A stretch of DNA of 64,000 nt from Mesostigma viride (lineage: Eukaryota > Streptophyta > Mesostigmatophyceae > Mesostigmatales > Mesostigmataceae): contig RPFO01000090.1 in the NCBI GenBank assembly GCA_009746045.1, forward strand, positions 167,649 through 231,648. The letters are read 5' to 3'. This document shows, one piece after another, positions 54,749 to 64,000 of the stretch. A program made the position numbers and the translations under genes. The number at the start of each line of letters is the position of its first letter. Position 1 is the stretch's first letter. The notes under the pieces are model-generated. The model did no database searches and was not told the DNA's origin. It saw only the letters and a list, made by a program, of their open reading frames with translations.

Positions 54749-56841
54749 CCCTTAAATGGTACTGGTACCTATTTCTAGTTACCAGTTTTACTGGTAACTA
54801 GAAATAGGTACCAGTTTTAGAACCGAGCTGGCGCGAATGCCAGAAGTAGTATCCATGATATTATTAGATCTGCTGCTAGATCTAGATGTGTACTACAGCT
54901 TGCAACCGGACATCACTATATTTGGACAAGTGTACAGGGAGGTATGAAGTACCAAAGTACAGGGGGTACCCAGTAAAATGGGACGAAACGTGGATGTAAA
55001 ATATTGACGTGTATGCAAATTCGAGGCTATGGCGGTGCAGAAAATTGATTGGTGTAGGAGCATCGATGCATGGATCCGTTCCAAATTTTGTAGGCATAAT
55101 TTATACGTTATAAAAATGCTGTAGCCGCAGTCACGCAACATCTAATGATGCGCGCAGTTTTCTCGGGCTGGATTTTATTGCGGCAGGGCGCGTTTTTTGC
55201 CTGGGCGGTGATGATGGAGCTAGATCTTGTTATTTGACGTCGTATCATGGGGTGTTTCGCCACGAATAGTTTTTATATATTGTGTTTCGCATATTCCATT
55301 AGCGCTCATGGGCCGGGAAAGTCGCGAGGCACCTTCTTGCCTCCGGCGTGCTAACTCCCGCAAGACCCATAATTTGCGGTTTCGACCTGGCGCAGTTTAG
55401 TATCCCAGCGTCGGCCATCGACAAGGTAAAGCTGTTCTATCGTTCGGTAAGTAATCTTGGACCTGTAATAAAAAATTTGATAGGCTTAAAGTCACTATTT
55501 TACTACTCTATGGATTGGTCAATGGTGGTTGTTGCACACAGCCACTGCGATCAGTTTTTCATCCGTTTTCTTCATGATTAGCCGTGTTTACACCAAATAT
55601 ACGAAAATAACGATTGATATAACATTTAGAAAAGTGGTTTATGGTATCACGATGGTTTTTACTGCCTAAGAACTTCAAGACAGTTGGTATTCTGACCTGT
55701 TTTAGGTCGGCCTTTTTGCTTTGCTAGTATGGGAAGCCTGCGCCATTGTGCAGTCACTCCATGTAACAAGCATGGAAGCCCCAGTGCCTTGCTGGCATAA
55801 AATACAATGTCAGTGCATTGTCTCTATATTCTTTCACTTCGGCCATGCACGTGGAGGTCGTTTCTAATGTTTTGGATGCATGTGTAACACAGCCCCTTGC
55901 ACCCCCTTGCTACATGTGCACTTGGGCCTTGGCATAGTGTCATACTTACTATTAGCCCTTGCTAGCTACCATATGGTTTTATTTCTTCACACCAACATGA
56001 AATATAGTTGAAGCCGCACGTTAGTGATGATTTGAGCTTTACATGGCAACATGTAAAGCTCAAAGATCACCACTACCGTGACAATGCCTCTTGTTGCTGT
56101 GTTGTTGCTTCGTACGATTAGCAGCTAATATAATCAAGCCCAGCATAGAATGAGCTTCAACTAGCATTGTCACCATGCTAGGCCTTTTGGAACACGCTTA
56201 TTAGAGCATCGCCATGTGAGAAAAATGAGCATGTGGTAGTTAGTGTGTTGGCTATAGTCTTCACCCTTGTACCATGCCATGATACGTAGGAGTGCAGCTG
56301 TGCATTGGCGTTGTGATCTATGTTTGGATGCTATAGTGCATGTTCTGTAGGCTGGGATTGATGAAACTATGCATGCCTTGCCATCTATGATGTTTTTTGA
56401 CGATGTGGACTAGGAAACTTGCCTTGTAATGATAGCAATTGTACCAAGGAAACTGGTCCCTATTTTTAGTCACCAGTTATTTTTAGATCTGCCTGATGGG
56501 TCCCTGGGACAACCTCCGGTGTCAGTGTTCAGTAGCCATGCCCAGCTACCTGTGCAACTGCCTTTACGAGGCCAGGGTCAACTTCACCGTCTAAACGTCC
56601 AATAATGCATGATAAGTGTGTCATGTCTCGCACCCAGCGCCCCCCCTGGGGGGGGTCCTTAATATGTACCCATAGGACAGTGCAACATGACCAATGGCAT
56701 GACCCCCAAGTTACTATATATATGTGTGTGCTTTGGTCCCAATATGGATAGTAAAATTGTTATTAGGTTGGTTTGTGGACCTTATAATGCAAAGTGCAAC
56801 TGGTAACTACTTTTAGGAACCAGTTGGACACCATCCAAGGG
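54749..56841. mobile_element. piggyBac-like non-autonomous element
   Basis: Flanked by TTAA (54745-54748 and 56842-56845). Ends are CCCTTAAATGGT on the left and, inverted, CCCTTGGATGGT on the right. The inverted similarity continues through ACTGGT(A/T)CCTA and TAGTTACCAGTT, giving an imperfect TIR of roughly 50 bp. The combination of TTAA target and CCCTT end is the piggyBac signature. The 2.1-kb interior has no transposase; small frames lack domains. A further internal TIR-like phrase stands near 56450 (ACTGGTCCCTATTTTTAGTC). Confidence 0.75.
54761..54815. repeat. Perfect 26-bp-arm hairpin in the left TIR
   Basis: 54761-54786 and 54790-54815 are exact reverse complements (ACTGGTACCTATTTCTAG and onward) around TTT. 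It is formed from the subterminal part of the left inverted repeat. Confidence 0.93.
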
Positions 56842-56977
56842 TTAAAAGAAAAGGCTGGGGGAATGGCAATGGCCATTAAAGACATCTGTTCAAGCTTCAA
56901 GCTGGAGTGAAGGACATTTCAAGCTACTTCAAGGGTCCCTGGCAGGGGATGTGATCCCTAAAGAAAAGAAGGGATTG

Positions 56978-57120
56978 TGTCGCGTCTGCGTGCCACAATC
57001 TCCGGCGCCACCATGGCGGCTGGCCACTCAGCTTAATTTGGTAAAACCCAAATGAGCTGAGCTGATGTGCCTGCCTTAACTGCATGCCCTGTGGGGTGGG
57101 CGAGGACCTGTCCCATGATT
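56978..57120. repeat. 143-bp direct repeat, distal copy
   Basis: Same sequence as 58259-58401 (TGTCGCGTCTGCGTGCC to GTCCCATGATT), identical on reading. In minus orientation it is the start of the gypsy LTR unit and stands directly after the proximal LTR sequence. It may be a truncated second LTR, or the two copies may be the short LTRs of a separate small element spanning 56978-58401. Confidence 0.85.
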
Positions 57121-58427
57121 AAAGAAAGGAGGGCTCTCAGCCGAGGACAAGGAACTGTCCCTCGTGCCTGATAACCACCTTATTGCCTCCCCTGCTATAG
57201 AATAATGCTTTCAAAACACATACTTTGCACAGTCTGATGATGAAGCCGCACATGCGGAGTTTATTGAGAAAGTTAATACAATTACAACACGTTGATAGTC
57301 TCAATATCGATGCACTCCATGCTCACGAGCCCGCAGTTAGGCAGCGCTCCATGACATGCTACCGGCCTTGCTCCCAAGGAAAGGGAGAAACACGAAGGCC
57401 ACTAACGAGAGACTCGAAGAGACTACACGCTGCGTGAGAGTCCTCTTCGACTATGAACCAAACCATTCGTCATGCCACACGCATGACACACGCCACACTT
57501 GTCAGTCCAGCCAGGAATGCCAAAACTATCTTGCTGCCTGAACCATGCGAATAGAAACCGCATTCCAGTTGCCGTCCTGGCTTTCTACCACACATGCCAA
57601 CAAAAGCAGGAAGGCATCCCGACAAATCTAAATTGCTACCCTGTTGCCGATCTCATCTCCTAGAGGCTCCGGCATTTCTGTCCCTGGGAATGTCCGACAT
57701 TGAGTCACGTCCAGCAAGGTCGAAGCATAATATCCTTCAGACAATCTGCACGCTCACACCTTGCGTGTGAGTGGCCCAGCAAACATTGCGTCTAATCGTT
57801 CCTTTCTAGAAGAAATCCCTTTTTAGGGCTGCCAGCGATTTCGCATTCATTCCAGCGATCTGGCTCCGCACCGCAAATTGTCCTTTTCCATTTTCTGTCC
57901 AGTCCTCATAACGTTGACCCGCTATTCTACACCACAAAGACACCTGGCCTGTCAATAGCCTCGGCGCTGTTGAAGTCCAGCAGTCCAGCTTCAGCTCCAG
58001 CTGTCCACTAACACGCGTATGATCCTCTCGACGCTGCACACTTGTGCTGCCGTCCGCTCAAGTCAGTGCTGCGCGCCCAGCTGTGCCTGGCCCGGCGCGC
58101 GTGCACGTACACTTTCGTCCGCTCTTATGCTGCAAGTGCTAGTGTCCCCCCCGGTCACTAGCCTTTGTCGAAAATGCGTAGAAGACAAATTCCTTGCGCA
58201 CGTCACCGGTCTTGTGCATAGTGGGCGCCCGGATGACATAGCGCGCGTCCGTGACAGCTGTCGCGTCTGCGTGCCACAATCTCCGGCGCCACCATGGCGG
58301 CTGGCCACTCAGCTTAATTTGGTAAAACCCAAATGAGCTGAGCTGATGTGCCTGCCTTAACTGCATGCCCTGTGGGGTGGGCGAGGACCTGTCCCATGAT
58401 TCCCCCCCTCGCTGGCGACCGGCCCCA
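57121..58427 (-). repeat. Probable 3' LTR region of the gypsy element
   Basis: After the pol stop codon, a polypurine tract (antisense of CCCCCCCTCGC, at 58402-58412) precedes TGGGACAGG at 58397, a plausible LTR start. The region runs through the proximal 143-bp repeat (58259-58401). It carries an AATAAA on the minus strand near 57262, as expected for an LTR with a poly(A) site. The far end of the LTR is not resolved because the 5' LTR is outside the window. Confidence 0.5.
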
Positions 58428-61400
58428 TCACGAAGACAGCGATCGTACCAAGACAAGGGCAGCGGTGACCGCAGTCAAGCTGCGGGAGGTAAACTGCGCA
58501 GCGGTGCACACTGGACAAAACCAATCCCCCTCCGGAATGCTGGTGACCACGGGCTGCAAGCACTGCATGTGCCAACCACAGTTACACTGATCACACAATA
58601 ACATGGACTCCGCCTGATCGACCCGGTGACAAACCTGACACTGGGCGTCCTTGACTCGGCGAGATGTGTGCGGTTGGAGGTCGTGGACCAAATTGGGCAG
58701 TGAGCAGGGACTGAGATTGCTGAGGTTGTCTGTCGTACGGCTCCCGTCGGCGCCCTCCAAAATTGCCACTCCCGATGGTTTGATAGCCACAATGCGCAAA
58801 ATGGTGGGCCCCGCCTCCACATCCAAAGTGTGCTTCAGCTGAGTGCGCAGGAAAACATACTGCCCTGGCCTAAACCGCAGCTGGCGAGCCATGTATGCGC
58901 CCCCCCGGCGCTGAGCGTAACGCAGGGAGTCCCTGTGCTGAGCAATGAACAAGTTGTTCATCGCGATGGGCATGACCTTCTTAAAAGTCTCTGCCCTGGC
59001 CAGCACCTCAACCAAAAATTGCTGAGCGTTGTCGAAGGCCATGGGTTCGGGGTGCGCAACCTGTGCCTCCGTAGGCAAAAGAGGATTACGCCCGAACAGA
59101 AGGAAATACGGGGAGAAGGTAGCGAGAGACTCCTGGGGAGACATGCGATAACCCATGGCAATCCATGCCAACTCGCGATCCCACCTGGCCGACTCCGGCA
59201 CCTGCAGGCTCCACTTGCGCAGCGCCTGCTTGACGGTCTGCACCAATCTCTCAGCCAAACCATTGGCCTGAGGATGCTCCCGAGAAGTGCGACGGTGATC
59301 AATAAGACATCCATCCAGCAACTCCTGGAACTCACCCCTGAACTCACCACCCTGGTCCGTGACTACCTCCGCGGGAGCCCCAAACCTGGTGATGATGTCT
59401 GCAAAATGCTTCGCTGTGGTAGCGGCATGCTTGTCAGCAATGGGGATCAACTCAACCCATTTGCTAAAGCTCTCCACGCATACCATGACATAGAGGTTGC
59501 CGTCAGGGCTCTCCTGAAACGGCCCGCACAGATCGACGTGCCAGCGATAAAACAAGCCCTTGATGGGAAGCGACATCAGCTCCTTGGCACCATGATCTGC
59601 GCTAAAGTTAGCCTTGGTTCGAGCACACGGGACACAGCTGGCCACTACCTGGGCCACTGTGTGTCGCATGTTATTCCACCAATAGCTGGTCCGTACGAGG
59701 CTGAGCGTGCGATTGCCACCCAAGTGACCATACCGCTCGTGGTACGCCTGCACTATAGCAACGCGCTTGTCAGGCGGTGGGACGACCACCCTACGCTTGC
59801 CCAACAGCTTGTACAAAACCCCATCTTCCCAACCATAGGTTGCAGCCCTGTGCTGCACCCTGTTCAACTCCGTCGCCTTCTGAGCAGGAGTCCAATCGAC
59901 TGGAGTAGGAGTCAAGACAGCACCCTGCACTTGCTCCAAAACTCGACCATCTAGCCAGATATCAGCGGTGTAGCAATCAGCAAGAGAGCTACGCGCTAAG
60001 AGAGCCTGCACAGCGATCAGCTGCTGCAGAGAAGGATCAATGTCAAAGGACAGAGACCTACCCTCTTCCATAGCGCACACAGCTTTGGATGGCGTGAATG
60101 GCGACGGCCGCACCGGGTCGTCGCTGATGCCGAAGTCCGCCACAGAGTACTCGACACTGCGCCACCACGCCTCCTCCTCATCGTCGGCCGCATACCCAGC
60201 AGCGTTCACAAAGACCACAGAACCCGACGAGCCCTCGGCACCCATGGCCCGGGCTCCAGTGTGGTCAACAGTGGTAGGCATGGCGTATCGGGATAGCACA
60301 TCGGCGTTGACATGGTCCTTGCCGGCCCGATGCACAATGGTCATGTGGTACTCCTGGATAATCATGGCCCATCGGGCGAGCTTACCCGTCAGGTTGGTGT
60401 TGGTCATTAGCCACTGAAGCGGCTGGTGGTCTGTCACCAGAGTAAACACGCGCCCAACTAAATACGGGCGAAAGTGCTTGATGGCCCACACCACAGCCAG
60501 TGCCTCCCCCTCATAGGAAGAATACCGGCTCTCCGCTGGGTTGTTGCTGCGACTAGCATAAGCAATAACGTGCTCGCGCCCATCACCATCCTTTTGCGCC
60601 AAGACCGCACCCAGTCCTACCTTGGACCAGTCGGTATATAACACAAACGGCAAAGCATAGTCAGGGGCGCGCAGAATCGGGGCCGACGTGAGCTCCTGCT
60701 TGATTGTCTCGATGGCGCGTTGCTGTGCGGGACCCCACGCCCACACGCACCCCTTCTTGAGTAACTCGGTCAAGGGCTTCACCTTGCTGCTGAAGTTCTC
60801 AATGTAACCTCGGTAATAGCCAGCCAAACCCAAATACGCCCGCACCCCTGAGACATCCGTGGGTACGGCGGCCTGCACAATGGATTCGACCTTGGCGGCA
60901 TCAGGCGTCCGGCCACCCGGCACAATCTGATGACCAAGGAATGAGAGGGTCCGCTGGGCGAACTTGCACTTCTCAGGGTGCAGCCGCATATTATGCTCCT
61001 CGAGAGCCAAGCGAACCTGCTCCAAGTGCGCCAGGTGCTCCTCAAATGTCGCGCTAAAGACGATTACATCATCAATGTAACAAGCGGCGAAAGGAAGACC
61101 TGCAAGCACTTTGTCCATAGCTCGTTGGAAAACAGCACTAGCGTTGCGGTGCCCAAAGGGCATGCGCACCCACTCATACAAATTGCCGCCCCCCCAGAAT
61201 GCAAGCTTCCGCTGATCCTCCGGCGCAACTGCGATCTGATGAAAGCCGCTACGCAGGTCCAGCGAGGACACAAACTTCACATGAGGAGATATCTTATCCA
61301 GGACATCATCCACACGTGGCATGGGGTAACGGTCCACGGGTGTGTGTGCATTCAGCAACCGCAGATCGGTGGCCATGCGCATACCCGTCCATGCCCCGGT

Positions 61401-63830
61401 GATAGCGTCCTTCTTGGGCGCAACGACAACGGCAGCGGCATAGCTGGAGGAAGATTGCCTGATGATACCGGCATCCTCTAACTCCTTGCATTGCTCGGCT
61501 ACAAAATCCAACTCGGCCTGACTCAGGCGATGCTGGCGTCGGAACAAAGGGGTGTCAGTGTCCAATGGAACACGCATGGTCCCACCATTGAAACACCCCA
61601 GTTCATCACTTGTGAAAGCGAAGGCCCCCCTTGCAGTGCCTAGCCACTTTAGCATGGCTGAGCGCTGCGCATCAGAAAGGTGTTCGCCAATAGCCCAGGG
61701 GTGCGTATCCGCGGGATCACCCACAGCTACCGCATGTGCCTCAAGATGCGGCGCCCTAGCCGCATCGTCGTGGAACAAGGAAAAGGCTGCCACGCCTGGT
61801 GTGACACCCACCGCCGGAGCCTCGCGTGCCGCACGGTGTATTACCCGATGCAGCGTGGGCTCGCCGGCCAGCACGGTGCTGGTCAGCAGGGCGGTCATGA
61901 GAATGATAGTCCACACCTGTCGCAGACGCCACCCCCATGCTGATGAAGTCCCCGTCGCTGCAGGGCGCTTCAGTTTGGCTGCGCGCGCCTCAACCTGCTG
62001 AGGCGGATTGGCTGGGGACGCCCCCCCAGACTGGCGCACGGCAACCGATGCAAGCAGCACATACCCGACCTGCAACACCGACATAGCCTGGCCTATCAAA
62101 GACCAGCGCTCACTCTCGAGCACGCCCGGCAGCGCCGAGGCCCCGACATGAAAACCCATGCTGGCCTCACGAAATTCTGCGGGTGGCTGCACCAACAGAC
62201 CGGTGGTAGTGTCCCAAACGAGACCCTTACCCCGATCACGGTATGCTGTCGACCCTTGGTAACTGACCAGGGTCGGCAGTGCACACATGGGGCTCCCGAC
62301 CCGGTTGACGCGTGCATACGGTGGGCGATCCTCGCTATCCACCTTCTGCGTGACTAGGTGGGAAGGCAATGCTACCTCCGCAGACACACTCGGATGCTGC
62401 CTTGCTACGGCCCCCAAGACCGCCTGCACATCGGTCGCACACGCCACGTTGGTCCAATAGGCACGCAAACGATGCGTGAGCCCACCCAGCCCTGCGTTGT
62501 CACACACGATGGGCTCCCCCAGGAGTGCCACGATTGTAGCCCAGTCCTCCCGCACCGCCTGATGTGGGCTGTCACCCGCCACAACGTTCTCAAACAGATA
62601 CGCAGGCGGATGGGGCTGACGCGACTGCAACAGTCCCACCACACGCAACAGTTCCCAGAACAGCGCGCTACGCGGATCGGCTAGCCCCCGCCCTTGCCCT
62701 GCCTGGCTCAGGCCCTGGCACTCCCAACCCGCAATTACCAAGTCGATGGCATGATGCCTGCGCAACAACTGCTGCACCTGCACCTCACCGATGGCTCGGA
62801 TATCTTGAGGACATTCCCCAAACGGGTCACGCCATGCTGATGGCGGAAACTGCGCGGGATACTCTCGCGACAACACGCCACAGTGACTGAAGTACACCTG
62901 ACGCGCCTTGTGCGATGGCTCTACCGCGATGAGTTTACGGCACACGCCGCCTGCGGCCAAAAAGCCTGCAATGCCCCCTCCGATCCCCGCAAACAGTTCC
63001 AACACTACCGCACCCTTGGCAAAATCAGGGGCCTGCGGTAAGATTGCAGCAGAAAAATTACCTTGGGCCTCCGAGACACCCGGTTGCAGCAAAGTGAGGC
63101 CATGGCTGGCCATCTGAGGAATGGTGATGACGGCTTCAGTTACCCGCTTGCGCATAGCCAGCTGCCGCGTGGACGTCACAGCATCCAGCGACCACTGCGT
63201 GCGCATCTTGGCAATGCTCGCCGTTGGCTGGGGCAGCACCGTCCGATGCTTGTCCCACGCCGATGAGCCCGCCGCCCGTACCTCCACCATGCTGACCTCC
63301 ACCACGCCCGCAGCCGCGGAAGGGTTGAGGCGTGCAGCCCCGGCTGAAGAACTGAAGCATGAGACCGGCACGCTGGCCCGCTTCAGGCCAGCCCCATCCC
63401 AATCAGGGATGTAAGATGCCTCCTCCGCCCTATAGTCCACCTGAACCATGGCGCGAGCAAGGACATCCACCCCGAGTAGTGCGGAATATCCACACTTGTT
63501 GACCACCAGCGCATACGCGGACACGGTGGTCATGCTAGAGGCGCGCAACGGATTGAAAATCACGTTGACTTTAACCGCCGTCATAGCGTACGGCTTACTA
63601 GCCGGACCCTGCCAACCTGACACAGACACGGGGCTTTCCACTAAGCCACCGTTCTCGTAGGTCAGGTTCAGCATGGTGGCCAAGTCCGTGCTGATGACTA
63701 GCGGCTGAGCACCGCTATCAAGCTTGACTGCGCCAACCAACGGACATGTCACCATGTCGCTCCATACATCTCCACAGGCTCCAACTGCTTGGAACGCCAT
63801 GGACGGCTCACCATTGGGGTATGGAACCAC
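58428..63830 (-). CDS. Gypsy Pol: protease-C5 methyltransferase-RT-RNase H-integrase-PHD
   Basis: One 1800-residue frame (first codon shown is GTG; the frame is open to a stop at 63852). Domains: retropepsin (VKLDSGA 35-41; ALLGVDVL 117-124). Cytosine-5 DNA methyltransferase about 272-600: motif I LELFAGIGGG 277-286, motif IV GWECQGLSQAG with Cys371, motif VI ENV 414-416, motif VIII HRLRAYWTN 453-461, motif X-like LIGQAMSV 578-585. A hydrophobic stretch follows at 639-655. RT about 745-1000 with YIDD 918-921. RNase H with Asp1067, Glu near 1107-1109, Asp1134 and NADVLSR. Integrase: H1364, H1369, C1399, C1402, then D1433, D1492, E1527 (D,D-34-E spacing). PHD Cys4-His-Cys3 from C1731 to C1775. 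All catalytic residues I can check are present except that motif IV reads ECQ for PCQ. Confidence 0.93.
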   Translation of the reverse strand: MVPYPNGEPSMAFQAVGACGDVWSDMVTCPLVGAVKLDSGAQPLVISTDLATMLNLTYENGGLVESPVSVSGWQGPASKPYAMTAVKVNVIFNPLRASSMTTVSAYALVVNKCGYSALLGVDVLARAMVQVDYRAEEASYIPDWDGAGLKRASVPVSCFSSSAGAARLNPSAAAGVVEVSMVEVRAAGSSAWDKHRTVLPQPTASIAKMRTQWSLDAVTSTRQLAMRKRVTEAVITIPQMASHGLTLLQPGVSEAQGNFSAAILPQAPDFAKGAVVLELFAGIGGGIAGFLAAGGVCRKLIAVEPSHKARQVYFSHCGVLSREYPAQFPPSAWRDPFGECPQDIRAIGEVQVQQLLRRHHAIDLVIAGWECQGLSQAGQGRGLADPRSALFWELLRVVGLLQSRQPHPPAYLFENVVAGDSPHQAVREDWATIVALLGEPIVCDNAGLGGLTHRLRAYWTNVACATDVQAVLGAVARQHPSVSAEVALPSHLVTQKVDSEDRPPYARVNRVGSPMCALPTLVSYQGSTAYRDRGKGLVWDTTTGLLVQPPAEFREASMGFHVGASALPGVLESERWSLIGQAMSVLQVGYVLLASVAVRQSGGASPANPPQQVEARAAKLKRPAATGTSSAWGWRLRQVWTIILMTALLTSTVLAGEPTLHRVIHRAAREAPAVGVTPGVAAFSLFHDDAARAPHLEAHAVAVGDPADTHPWAIGEHLSDAQRSAMLKWLGTARGAFAFTSDELGCFNGGTMRVPLDTDTPLFRRQHRLSQAELDFVAEQCKELEDAGIIRQSSSSYAAAVVVAPKKDAITGAWTGMRMATDLRLLNAHTPVDRYPMPRVDDVLDKISPHVKFVSSLDLRSGFHQIAVAPEDQRKLAFWGGGNLYEWVRMPFGHRNASAVFQRAMDKVLAGLPFAACYIDDVIVFSATFEEHLAHLEQVRLALEEHNMRLHPEKCKFAQRTLSFLGHQIVPGGRTPDAAKVESIVQAAVPTDVSGVRAYLGLAGYYRGYIENFSSKVKPLTELLKKGCVWAWGPAQQRAIETIKQELTSAPILRAPDYALPFVLYTDWSKVGLGAVLAQKDGDGREHVIAYASRSNNPAESRYSSYEGEALAVVWAIKHFRPYLVGRVFTLVTDHQPLQWLMTNTNLTGKLARWAMIIQEYHMTIVHRAGKDHVNADVLSRYAMPTTVDHTGARAMGAEGSSGSVVFVNAAGYAADDEEEAWWRSVEYSVADFGISDDPVRPSPFTPSKAVCAMEEGRSLSFDIDPSLQQLIAVQALLARSSLADCYTADIWLDGRVLEQVQGAVLTPTPVDWTPAQKATELNRVQHRAATYGWEDGVLYKLLGKRRVVVPPPDKRVAIVQAYHERYGHLGGNRTLSLVRTSYWWNNMRHTVAQVVASCVPCARTKANFSADHGAKELMSLPIKGLFYRWHVDLCGPFQESPDGNLYVMVCVESFSKWVELIPIADKHAATTAKHFADIITRFGAPAEVVTDQGGEFRGEFQELLDGCLIDHRRTSREHPQANGLAERLVQTVKQALRKWSLQVPESARWDRELAWIAMGYRMSPQESLATFSPYFLLFGRNPLLPTEAQVAHPEPMAFDNAQQFLVEVLARAETFKKVMPIAMNNLFIAQHRDSLRYAQRRGGAYMARQLRFRPGQYVFLRTQLKHTLDVEAGPTILRIVAIKPSGVAILEGADGSRTTDNLSNLSPCSLPNLVHDLQPHTSRRVKDAQCQVCHRVDQAESMLLCDQCNCGWHMQCLQPVVTSIPEGDWFCPVCTAAQFTSRSLTAVTAALVLVRSLSS

Positions 63831-64000
63831 CGTGGGAACCTGGGGACTGCACTAGTGCGCTGCTGGCTACTTGTGCTGACCACTCCCGCTTGCACCACGG
63901 GCACTGCGGCTTCTACCGGCTGGCGCCCGTAGGTGACGGACTCAGAATTGCGCAAGGTGCGCACATCATGCCCATCTGCGAACAACTGGATCTCGGACAC
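63749..64000 (-). CDS. C-terminal part of the gypsy Gag (partial)
   Basis: An open frame enters from the right edge and ends at 63749. It is hydrophilic with a few Arg/Ser stretches; no zinc knuckle lies in the visible part. It overlaps the pol frame by about 100 nt (63749-63851), and pol is in the -1 frame relative to it. That arrangement is consistent with pol being made by -1 frameshifting, though an independent start is possible. Confidence 0.45.
   Translation of the reverse strand: MSEIQLFADGHDVRTLRNSESVTYGRQPVEAAVPVVQAGVVSTSSQQRTSAVPRFPRWFHTPMVSRPWRSKQLEPVEMYGATW

Larger units (their letters stand above)
57117..64000 (-). mobile_element. Ty3/gypsy element with DNA methyltransferase and PHD finger
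   Basis: Read on the minus strand from the window's right edge: the gag end (64000-63749), an overlapping intact pol frame (63851-58428), a polypurine tract and an LTR-like region. RT is followed by RNase H and then integrase, the gypsy order. A cytosine methyltransferase lies between protease and RT and a PHD finger lies at the C terminus. The 5.4-kb frame has no stop, so the copy is young or under selection. Confidence 0.9.

Noticed and set aside
58830-59954. 374-aa plus-strand frame under the gypsy integrase
   Set aside because: Antisense shadow of the well-conserved integrase.

Overview
The window is nuclear DNA of a eukaryote, most likely a green alga. The grounds are GT-AG introns of about 95-180 bp, AATAAA/TGTAA-type 3' signals, very GC-rich coding repeats, and a transposon set typical of chlorophyte and streptophyte algae: TOC1/PAT-like split-repeat elements, non-LTR elements of both endonuclease types, and a gypsy element carrying a cytosine methyltransferase. 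The species is an inference. There are no rRNA genes, no CRISPR array and no convincing tRNA. Most of the window is mobile DNA, much of it nested.

Layout. 0-2.5 kb: four 170-bp tandem repeats, then a frameshifted PHD/RING reading frame. 3.3-4.6 kb: an Ala/Pro-rich repeat ORF. 4.6-7.5 kb: a 5'-truncated APE-type non-LTR retrotransposon (minus). 7.7-14.4 kb: an intronless protein kinase and a 2OG-Fe(II) oxygenase-like gene among palindromic repeats, with a TOC1/PAT-like element between them. 15.7-25.8 kb: a multi-exon pogo/CENP-B-type transposase gene (minus), broken by a gag-only LTR element and by a non-coding LTR element that itself holds a PIF/Harbinger-like MITE. 26.5-30.7 kb: a four-exon gene with a ubiquitin-protease-like C-terminal domain, inside imperfect inverted repeats. 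32-33.1 kb: a MYND-finger gene. 34-40 kb: microsatellites and unrecognised DNA.

41.2-53.9 kb: one decayed Ty1/copia element. Its gag is interrupted by a second copy of the non-coding LTR element, which holds an RLE-type non-LTR fragment. Its RT is interrupted by a 4.7-kb TTAA/TIR element, which holds a second TOC1/PAT-like element, which in turn holds a 458-bp insertion. 54.7-56.8 kb: a piggyBac-like non-autonomous element. 57-64 kb: a Ty3/gypsy element (minus) whose single 1800-residue pol frame encodes protease, a C5 cytosine DNA methyltransferase, RT, RNase H, integrase and a C-terminal PHD finger; gag runs off the right edge.

The strongest candidate for an unusual system is this methyltransferase/PHD gypsy element. 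Others are the two TOC1/PAT-like split-repeat elements and the family of palindromic repeats that sits beside three single-copy-looking genes (kinase, oxygenase, USP-like). Insertion order can be read from target-site duplications and interrupted repeats; all similarity statements come from reading by eye, not from alignment software.
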